From Eustoma russellianum (Eukaryota; Streptophyta; Magnoliopsida; Gentianales; Gentianaceae): a DNA stretch of 64,000 nucleotides. How positions within the stretch are numbered: the stretch's first letter is position 1; the number at the start of each line of letters is the position of its first letter. A model generated the notes under the pieces. That model had not been told where the DNA came from. It worked only from the letters and a program-made list of their open reading frames with translations, and made no database searches. The stretch spans positions 34,743,657 to 34,807,656 of the forward strand of contig AP025043.1 of assembly GCA_036186865.1 (NCBI GenBank), in the 5' to 3' direction. Below are positions 56,000 through 64,000 of the stretch, piece by piece. The position numbers were made by a program, and so were the translations under genes.

Positions 56000-56555
56000 C
56001 TTGATGCACAAACACTCAGCTATTATAGGACCTTTCTTCAACTCAATAAACCAGCTGGAACCAAGAAGGAAGGTGCAAAACATTCATGGAACACCAAACA
56101 CTTCAACCTGTCCAGATTTCAGCCAAGTAGATGAACTCTTCAGCAAATGACTTCAACTTGAGTGAGCAAGCCTTAAACCCTCTCAAACAATATCCATCCC
56201 AAACATATGAAGTGATACAATCAAAAATTAGTTCAGGTTTCTTGAAGGGAATCAAAGATTCAAGTTAAAAACTGAAAACAATTTTGTTTTGGGAGCAAAG
56301 TTGCTATTTTTTGTATTCTGAAAATCTGAGTCTTACCAACGTTTTTTCTACCTTAAATAAGCTAAGCTAAACTTCTAAATGAAGATACATATGTACATGG
56401 TCCAATAGGAGCAAATAAGGAAATTTAGACAAGCTAAAAAACAAAGAAAAATGATTGTTCTTGAAAAGTGATTCTCGGCAGAAATACTCCTTTTTGTTGC
56501 AACTTGAATTTGTCTTTGATTTTTGATTGGACCAGCTTCTCCTTGCTTTGGAATA

Positions 56556-56562
56556 TTATATA
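56556..56562 (-). promoter_or_regulatory. TATA-like box in E4 LTR
   Basis: Minus-strand TATATAA in CATCCTATATAATATTCC, at a position expected for the U3/R border. Confidence 0.55.
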
Positions 56563-57086
56563 GGATGTCCTTGATGATTTGGAGTGGCCCCTTGCAGCTG
56601 ATTGGTTGAAAAGTCTGCTTGAAAAGTCAAGAAACTGAAATCTATCCAGTTTTGAGCAGTTTTCTGTTTTGAATTATAACAAAACCTTCCAGTCCGAATT
56701 AGCACTTCCACTTCAAATAAGAATTGTAGATCCTTCTCTGCAGATGTGTTTAGACACCAGAATGACGTCGTTTGGATCTGAGATGAGTGAGTTATGCCCG
56801 TTTGAAGTTGACCTGCTTGCAGATGTGGACCTTTGGAAGCAGTGACTAAGCAGCCAGCTTGTTGCAACGATTGTGTAGCTTGACACAGACCTTTTTTGGG
56901 AAAGTTCTGAACATCAAAATTGTAGATTATCCTCTTAGCTTTCACCTCCAACTGGAATCACGTCAATTGAAGTTGTGGTTGATAGTTATGGCTGAAATAC
57001 TAAGAAGGTGTCATCCTACAAGCTTGCCCTTTCAACTCAACTTGGTGTTTGAACGTTTGGCCTTTGTTCAATCATTCTTCCTTGAC

Positions 57087-57088
57087 CT
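57087..57088 (-). promoter_or_regulatory. Splice-acceptor-like site in E4 LTR
   Basis: Minus-strand TTTGAGTTGTTTTTAG/GTCAAGG, about 156 bases after the tail stop. Confidence 0.45.
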
Positions 57089-57243
57089 AAAAACAACTCA
57101 AACACACACCAAACAACATATGCAACATACTAGGACATGTCTTGGTTAGTTTACAATAATTTATAAAGGAAAGGAAGATAAGCACTCAACAATATGAACA
57201 ATACACACAAGACTAACTAACATATTACAACATTATTCAAAAA

Positions 57244-57436
57244 CTAAGTTAAAGCTTGTAGCAAATGGATCCAATGTAGGCTATCTTGACTTGGTTCATC
57301 CTCAACATGCTTGTAAAGGAAGGTTCCAACTTCATGCATCAATTTCTTGGCCATTCTTCTTGTTATAGGGCCTTTGTCTTGCATTGGCGTACCTACCGCT
57401 GCGGTTGGTTCTTCTTGGCTTGGCTGGGGCTCATCA
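57244..57436 (-). CDS. LTR-encoded C-terminal tail of the E4 family
   Basis: In frame with an upstream copia frame (open from 57519), the LTR encodes a tail with DEPQPSQEEP, then GPITRRMAKKLMHEVGTFLY, KHVEDEPSQD and a final aromatic/aliphatic stretch. It is homologous to the F1, F2 and F3 tails. In the 5' LTR it has no start of its own; in the missing 3' LTR it would end the polyprotein. Confidence 0.65.
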
Positions 57437-58437
57437 AGGTGTGAGAGTAAGCTATGTCCTTTAGCTTGACCTATCTTTCTACGTGTTCTAACCCCATCAC
57501 TAGGATTCCTAATGATCAATTCTTTAGGGTGTTTATGTTTATCTTTTATGTACCACCAATTCCTAGGTTGACTAGGTTCACCTTCATCTTATTCAAATGT
57601 TTCTTTGGTGTGTACATTATTATACACAATTGGAACATCTTGTAAATTAGATGGATTATCTTCCAATTGCAAAATTTCTTCATTTACTTCACCTAAGGGT
57701 TCATGCATGCCTTGTTCAGGGAGAGTTGTAAATAGACAATCATGTACAGGCCAAGTAACAAGTCATCATCATCAAACATATTTTCAACATTATTCTCTTG
57801 TTTATATTGAGTTTTATCACTAACTTCAAAATATGCATTCTCATTGAATTTTCGATATATGGATTCAATTATTTTTCTAGATGTAGGATTATAATACCTA
57901 TATGCTCTTGAATTAGTTGAATAACCAACAAATATGCATTTAATAGACTTTTGTTCAAATTTGTCTAGATTATCTTTAGTATTGAGTACAAAACACTTAC
58001 ATCCAAAAACTCCAAGAAAATCTACCTTAGATTGTCTATTGTTTAATAATTTGTAAGGTGTTTTATTTAATTTCTTTCAAATAGAAAGCCTATTTATTAT
58101 ATAGCAAGCACAACTAACAGCTTCAGCCCATAAATATCTAGATACTTTGTTTTCACATAAAATTGTCCTAGGTATTTCTTAGATTGTTCTATTTTTATGT
58201 TCAACAACTCCATTGAGTTGTGGTGTTCTAGGTGGTGAGAATTCATGTTTTATTACATGTAATTCACAAATCTTAACTATATCTTTGTTTTTAAATTCTC
58301 CACCTCTATCACTCTTAATCCTTTTAACATTTTCTTGGTAAAGATTTTCAAGTTTCTTAATAAGATTTTCGATTGGCAATGGAGCATTGTCTTTGTGTGT
58401 TAAGAACAATGTCCGTGTGTTTCATGAGTAATCATCA
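57437..58437 (-). pseudogene. Ty1/copia integrase and linker remnant
   Basis: Minus-strand reading gives integrase core motifs DDYS, LTHKDNA, SDRGGEFKN, SPPRTPQLNGVVEHKNRT, WAEAVSCACYIINR, GVFGCKCFV, GYSTNSRAYR, and further on IIRNPSDGVRTRR, the usual linker before copia RT. Stops and shifts break it (for example after NRT and after NRLSI). It is cut on the left by E4 and on the right, near 58437, by the E6 junction, so gag and RT are absent. Whether it belongs to the same family as the element at 1-7669 cannot be judged, since the parts do not overlap. Confidence 0.82.
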
Positions 58438-58626
58438 AGGTGTGAGGTTCTGGCTCAAGATTGGCCAAGGAAAAACACTTGAACAATTGAGAGAAAACAA
58501 GGGAGGACAAAAAAAAAGGCCAAACAGATTTTCGTTTTCCTTTTTTTTTGTTTTCACTAACAACTCACTTTTGTTTCTTGTGTTAGTTTTCTTCTTTTCT
58601 TGTGTGTGAAAGTGTTTCAGGTTGCC
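58438..58626 (+). other. Residual leader of E6
   Basis: About 190 bases before gag; 5' LTR and primer site are missing, so E6 is 5'-truncated. It ends in a T-rich stretch and an acceptor-like GTGTTTCAG/GTTGCC at 58619-58620, six bases before the gag ATG, much as in F2. Confidence 0.65.
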
Positions 58627-61600
58627 ATGGATGGTTCAAACAGTACCCAAGGAGGAGGAGACAAAGTGGAATTTTCAATGGAAAAGATGGCACAAATGCT
58701 TAGTAATATGCAATCTAGGTTGGATGAGTGGGAAGCAAGGATGACATCCAACACACCTCCTACCCAAGAACAGCCCCCACCTCAAAACCAAGGCCAAACA
58801 TCCCGTGGAACTGAACCTAAGGGGTCCACAAGCATGGGAGGTAGAGGAGGAGCAAGGGGTAGAGGAGATAGGAGACAAGGAATGAGACACCAACCTGTTA
58901 GGGAGGAATGGAATGATTACTATGAAGAGGAAGAGGTTGAGGAGGTATACCCAAGGCCTCAAGGCCGAATGCAACCTAGGAGTCATGTGCCTCAAGAGGA
59001 TGATTATTTGAAAACCAAAATAAACATTCCACCCTTTTATGGCAAAAGTGACCCTGAAGCCTACATTGAGTGGGAAAGAAAAGTTGACATGATCTTTTTC
59101 TATACCAACTATACTGAGTTGCAAAAGGTGAGATATGCAAGTATAGAGTTCTTGGATTATGCCTTGATTTGGTGGGACCAAACTCAAAGTATAAGAAGAA
59201 GGACTAGACAACCAACAATTGGAACTTGGGATGAGATGAAATATGAGATGAGAAAGAAATTCATTCCAGAATCTTACGAGAGATCCATGTTCCAAAAGTT
59301 GCAATGCCTAACTCAAGGAAATAAAAGTGTGGATTAATACTTTAAGGAGTTAGAAAGTTTGTTGATAAAAACTGATACTGAAGAAACTGAGGAGGCAACC
59401 ATGGCTCGGTTTTTGGGAGGTCTTAATAAGGAGATTGGGTTTCAACTTGAACTCACTACCTATGTTGATCTAAATTCCATGGTTCACAAAGCTGAGAAAA
59501 TTGAGAGGCAATTAAAGGTACGTTCTTCTACTAGTGGATTTGGTTTTAGAACTAATGCTTCTTCTTTTTCTAAAGTGCAGCTTAGGTCTAATGGCAATGG
59601 AGGAACACGGCCAAGTTCAAACACCCTCGGCCAAAACAGCCCTAACACTCCAAATAAACCACACTTCACTCAAAGGACCAATGGTGCAAATCTAGGTCAA
59701 AATGACAAAGGCAAAGGCAAGGCAACCGCAAACCCTCCAAGGACAAGGGAGATTGAATGTTTTAAATGTAGAGGGAGAGGGCATTATGCAAGGGACTGCC
59801 CTAATGCCAAGAAAGTGTTGTACCTTGAGGAAACAAATGAATTCTATTCAGAAGAGGAGGAAGAAGACGCAACAAAGGAAGAATACCAAGAGGACTCAGC
59901 TGAGGAGGTAAAGAGTGATGAAGAGGGTGCTTATAAGGACTTTCTTGTGGTAAGAAAAGCCTTAAGTGCACACATGAAGGAGGAAGAAGAAAGCTTGCAA
60001 AGGGAGAACATTTTCCACATCCATTGTTTGGTAAAAGGCAAAACTTGCACTTTAATTATTGATAGTGGTTCTTGTGCTAATGTTGCAAGTATTGAACTTG
60101 TTAGAAAGCTAGATTTACCTATGATTGATCATTCCCATCCCTATAGGTTATCTTGGCTAAATGATTGTGGTGAGATTCATGTGTCTAAACAAGTTCTGAT
60201 TCCCTTATCTATTGGCGGCTACAAAGATGAAATTTTGTGTGATGTAGCTCCTATGCATGCTAGTCATATTTTGTTAGGTAGACCTTGGCAATTTGACAAG
60301 CATGTTATTTATGATGGTAGATTGAACATGTATGCTTTTACTTTTAATGGCAAAAAGTTTAAGTTACATGCATTGTCTCCACATAAAGTTTATGAGGATG
60401 CTAAGAGGATGAAGAAGAACCATTCAGATCCTAAGGAAAAGGAGGCTGAAAAAAGGTTCTTAGAGGTTCTTAAAAAGGAGAGAAGAAGCCTTTTGGAGGC
60501 CACAAACTCCTCGGCCAAGGGTACACAACCCACGGCCCAAATCAGTCCACCCTCACCCACGGCTCAAACACTTTCACAAGCATCCACCTCACAAATTTCA
60601 CATCCACCTAAGAAGCATGCTTTCTTTGCAAAATCTCGTGAAGTTACACATGCATTGTATGATAATAAAACTGTTTTGGTGATGCTTTACAAAGATAGTG
60701 TTGAATGCTTGTTTTCTAAGAATGACTTACCATCTACCTTGCCTAGTGGTGTTGTTTCTTTGTTGGAAGAATTTGCAGATTTGTTTCCCGAGGAGGAACC
60801 ACATGGGTTGCCACCTTTAAGAGGGATTGAGCACCACATTGACTTTATTCCAGGGGCTGTCCTACCTAATAGGCCAGCTTATAGGGCCAATCCGGAGGAA
60901 ACAAAGGAAATACAAAGGCAAGTGGAGGATCTCTTAGCCAAAGAGAAGGTAAGGGAAAGTATGAGCCCAAGTGCAGTTCCAGTCATCCTTGTCCCGAAAA
61001 AGGATGGCACTTGGAGGATGTGTACAGATTGTAGGGCCATCAACAAAATCACTGTAAAGTATAGGTATCCCATCCCTAGACTTGATGATATGCTTGATAT
61101 GTTGCATGGTTCACGATGGTATACGAAAATTGATTTGAAAAGTGGTTATTTTCAAGTGAGAATAAGAGAGGGTGATGAATGGAAAACAGCTTTTAAAACT
61201 AAATTTGGATTGTACGAATGGTTAGTTATGCCTTTTGGGTTAACTAATGCACCTAGTACATTCATGAGGCTAATGAATGAAGTTTTGAGAGCTTTTATTG
61301 GGAAGTTTGTTGTGGTTTATTTTGATGACATCTTGATCTATTCTAAGACCTTAGAAGAGCATTTAGATCACATAAGGACTGTTTTTGAAAAGCTAAGAAA
61401 AGAAAAACTTTATGCTAACTTTAAGAAATGTTCTTTTTGTTTGGACAAAGTTGTTTTTCTTGGTTTTGTAATCAGTTCTGCAGGGATTGAAATGGATCAA
61501 GACAAGGTGAAATCCATCCTTGAATGGCCTACACCAAAGAGTGTGGGAGAAGTGAGGAGCTTTCATGGTTTGGCAGGTTTTTATAGGCGGTTTGTCAAAG

Positions 61601-63594
61601 ACTTTTCAACCGTAGCCGCACCATTGAATGAGATAGTCAAGAAAGAGGTTGGATTCCATTGGGGGGAAGCCCAACAAAGGGCGTTTGATGAGCTTAAAGG
61701 ACGTCTCACTACAGCACCTATCTTGAAGTTGCCAAACTTTGATGATACATTTGAGATAGAGTGTGATGCAAGTGGCGTGGGAATTGGAGCTGTTCTAACC
61801 CAAGGTAAGCATCCTATTGCTTATTTTAGTGAAAAGTTGAAAGGTGCTGCATTGAACTATCCTACTTATGATAAGGAATTGTATGCTTTAGTAAGGTCCT
61901 TACAAACTTGGCAACACTACTTGCAACCCAAAGAGTTTGTCATTCATACTGATCATGAAAGTTTGAAGTACCTTAAGAGTCAAGGAAAACTGAATAAGAG
62001 GCATGCAAAGTGGGTTGAGTTTATTGAGCAATTTCCTTATGTCATTAAGTATAAGCAAGGAAAAGATAACATAGTTGCTGATGCTTTGTCTAGAAGGTAT
62101 ACTTTGATTACTAAGTTGTCTTCACACTTGCTTGGCTTTGAATTTGTTTAGGAATTGTATAAGGATGATTCTGATTTTGCTTCCATTTATGATGCATGTG
62201 TTGATTCTCCTTTTGGTAAATTTTATTTGCATGATGGCTATTTGTTTAAGGAGAAACGATTATGCATTCCTAAGGGATCAATGCGAGAATTGTTGGTTAA
62301 GGAAGCACATGGGGGCGGTTTAATGGGGCACTTTGGAGTTTTTAAAACTTTAGAAACTTTAAAGGAACATTTCTTTTGGCCTCACATGAAATCAGATGTT
62401 GCAAAGGCTTGTAGTAGTTGCATCACTTGTAGGCAAGCTAAGTCCAAAACACAACCTCATGGTTTGTACACACCCTTGGACGTACCTAGTGCACCTTGGG
62501 AGGACATTTCTATGGACTTTGTTCTTGGCTTACCTAGATCAAAAGGTGGTAGAGATAGTGTCTTTGTTGTGGTAGACAGATTCTCTAAGATGGCACACTT
62601 TATTGCTTGTCACAAAGTAGATGATGCTTCCTACATTGCAAATCTATTCTTTAAAGAAGTTGTTAGGTTGCATGGCATGCCTAAAACAATTGTTAGTGAT
62701 AGGGACAGTAAATTCTTGAGTCATTTTTGGCGTGTGCTTTGGAGCAAGTTGGGAAATAAGCTTTTGTTTTCTACTACTGCACATCCACAAACAGATGGCC
62801 AAACTGAAGTGGTAAATCGGACCTTGTCACAAATGTTGCGTGCCTTAATCCAAAGCAATCTGAAAAATTGGGAAGAATGTTTACCACATATTGAGTTTGC
62901 TTACAATAGGGCTGTTCATAGTGGGTCTTTGTATTCCCCTTTTGAAGTTGTCTATGGTTTTCTACCCCACTCCCCACTTGATTTGTTGCCTATTCCAATT
63001 GATGAGCGTACTAGCATGGATGGTAAACAACGAGCTGAAATGGTCAAAAAGTTGCATGAAAAGGTTAAACTCCAACTTGAAAGAAAGAATAGACAGTATG
63101 CCAAACAAGCTAACAAGCATAGAAAAGATGTTGTGTTTTATCCTGGAGATCTTGTTTGGTTACATTTAAGGAAGGAACGGTTTCCTAAGGAGAGGAAGTC
63201 CAAGCTTATGCCTAGAGGAGATGGACCTTTTAAGGTCATTCAAAAGGTTGGTCCAAATGCTTATGTGCTTGATCTTCCTCCAGACAGGTATGGTTCAGTT
63301 TCCAACACCTTCAATGTAAGTGATCTTTCCCCTTTTGAGCATTTTTATCTTGATGATTCGAGGGCGAATCCTTTTGAGGAGGGGGGGATTGATGAGGCTG
63401 AGGAGCAGCCCCCTAATGAGGAGCTTGCACAAGGTGCCCTTAACCATAAGGGGCCTTTGACAAGGAGCCAAACCAAGAGGACTAATGGTCTTCAACTTGG
63501 TTTTGATGTTGGCTCCTTTCTAACCAAACATGTGCAAGATGAACCAATGGACGTTCCTCCTAAATGGGTGCTCATTTTTGAGCTTAAGAACTGA
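58627..63594 (+). pseudogene. E6 gag-pol (two in-frame stops, otherwise intact)
   Basis: ATG 58627 in good context (GCCATGG); starts MDGSNSTQGGGDK. The frame has about 1655 codons with stops at 59335-59337 (Glu to TAA, codon 237) and 62149-62151 (Lys to TAG, codon 1175); no frameshift. Domains: Gag with RGGARGRGDRR and WWDQTQ box; knuckle [14 protein letters not shown] (about 378-391); protease [11 protein letters not shown] (about 477); Pro/Ser/Thr-rich linker near 60500-60600; [13 protein letters not shown] (about 895); RNase [11 protein letters not shown]; integrase [36 protein letters not shown] (about 1295), SDRDSKF (about 1356), GQTEVVNRT (about 1392); [10 protein letters not shown]. 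After the polypurine tract the frame enters the LTR and ends in [10 protein letters not shown]...[11 protein letters not shown]. The least damaged Ty3 copy here. Confidence 0.92.
63376..63388 (+). promoter_or_regulatory. Polypurine tract of E6
   Basis: GAGGAGGGGGGGA, one base before the LTR start; also encodes Glu-Glu-Gly-Gly. Confidence 0.78.
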
Positions 63595-64000
63595 TTATCC
63601 AATGATTTTCAATGTCAATAAATAAGTTAAAGGGTTGGTGGGAGGGCAGGATAGTCAGTCCACTTGTTGGTGCCGTTTCTGTGGCTTTTAGTTGCCTTTT
63701 CCTTTGATTCTTTTAAAGTTTGTTTTAGAATACTTATGTTTGGTGTATGAGTGTGATTTGTAGGGGTTACAGGTCTTGGATCAAACGCCTTGAGCTTTGG
63801 AAAGGAAGGCTTCTCAGATTTGGACCAAGCTTGTCCATACAAGGCTGTTTTGTGGTTTTGGGCTTTCAAGTGGGATTGGGCGTGCATGGAACCAGCTGGA
63901 CCTTGAAGTAGACTTAATTTAGAGCATCTTTCATGTTTTGGGTTTTGTCAAAATCAGTCCACAAAGAATAGTTACAAGAGTTGCAAGGAAGAAGTCCAAA
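63390..64000 (+). repeat. 3' LTR of E6 (partial, open at window end)
   Basis: Begins TGATGAGGCTGAGG. Encodes the polyprotein tail to 63594; acceptor-like site at 63762-63763. No TATA box within the visible 611 bases. No sequence similarity to F1 or F2 U3 beyond the tail. Confidence 0.85.
63762..63763 (+). promoter_or_regulatory. Splice-acceptor-like site in E6 LTR
   Basis: GAGTGTGATTTGTAG/GGGTTACAG, 168 bases after the tail stop; the pyrimidine tract is weaker than in F1 and F2. Confidence 0.4.

Larger units (their letters stand above)
50519..57436 (-). mobile_element. E4: minus-strand Ty3/gypsy element (F4, F1-related), 5' part
   Basis: Read on the minus strand: 5' LTR (57436-56002), perfect primer site, 2-kb leader, gag, protease, RT, RNase H, then cut at 50519 by E3. 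Integrase and 3' LTR lie left of the window. It inserted into a minus-strand Ty1/copia remnant. Protein and leader are closest to F1, but the LTR differs. Confidence 0.88.
56002..57436 (-). repeat. 5' LTR of E4 (1435 bp)
   Basis: On the minus strand begins TGATGAGCCCCAGCC and ends GTGCATCA. The first 190 bases encode a tail (stop at 57244-57246); acceptor-like site at 57087-57088; TATATAA at 56556-56562. The right flank is copia pol. Confidence 0.88.
58438..64000 (+). mobile_element. E6: F3 Ty3/gypsy (CRM-like) element, 5'-truncated
   Basis: Leader remnant, one gag-pol frame with two stops, polypurine tract, and a 3' LTR starting at 63390 and running past the window edge. The left end is fused to copia integrase without an LTR, suggesting deletion or recombination rather than simple insertion. 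Confidence 0.85.

Noticed and set aside
63627..63887. 86-codon minus-strand frame in the E6 LTR
   Set aside because: Antisense to U3, no recognisable domain and no counterpart in other LTRs.

Overview
The window is retrotransposon DNA from a flowering plant, probably a eudicot. Every long reading frame belongs to an LTR retrotransposon, the primer-binding sites match plant initiator tRNA-Met, and composition is AT-rich. I see no host gene, tRNA, rRNA or CRISPR array. Most elements are Ty3/gypsy chromovirus-type (gag, zinc knuckle, protease, reverse transcriptase, RNase H, HHCC/DDE integrase with a GPY/F-like C-terminal region). LTRs run TGATG...CATCA, there is no canonical chromodomain, and the last 45-80 codons of the polyprotein lie inside the 3' LTR. 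From memory these traits fit the CRM (centromeric retrotransposon) clade, so a centromeric or pericentromeric origin is plausible but not proven. I call the families F1 (E1, E2), F2 (E3, E5), F3 (E6) and F4 (E4, close to F1).

Layout. 1-7669 (minus): a Ty1/copia element with partial gag (1-1391), LTR A (1578-4494), a 344-bp piece of leader plus gag start (4495-4837), and LTR B (4838-7669). 7671-7710: inverted first 40 bp of an F1 LTR. 7711-25622 (plus): E1, with truncated 5' LTR, long leader, three tandem gag-pol units (period 4857 bp) and full 3' LTR. 25623-25885: leader piece of E3. 25886-44046 (plus): E2, with equal 1178-bp LTRs and AACTT target duplications, itself split by E5 (30058-39437, plus; 1488-bp LTRs; TTTAC duplications). 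44052-50518: rest of E3 (gag-pol, 3' LTR). 50519-57436 (minus): E4, interrupted by E3. 57437-about 58437 (minus): Ty1/copia integrase/linker remnant into which E4 inserted. About 58438-64000 (plus): E6, lacking a 5' LTR, its 3' LTR running off the edge.

The insertion order is therefore copia remnant, then E4, then E3, then E1 and E2, then E5. All Ty3 gag-pol frames are broken by stops or frameshifts, but many breaks are single substitutions and LTR pairs differ by only about 1 percent by eye, so insertions are recent.

Most interesting: (1) a conserved C-terminal tail encoded in the LTR in all four families; (2) a splice-acceptor-like site about 90-170 bases after that tail's stop in every family, followed in F1 by a small LTR reading frame; (3) a likely leader intron just before gag in F2; (4) a triple gag-pol array whose middle unit is a clean mosaic of its neighbours, the footprint of unequal crossing-over; (5) an RNase H frameshift shared by two separately inserted F2 copies, pointing to mobilisation in trans.
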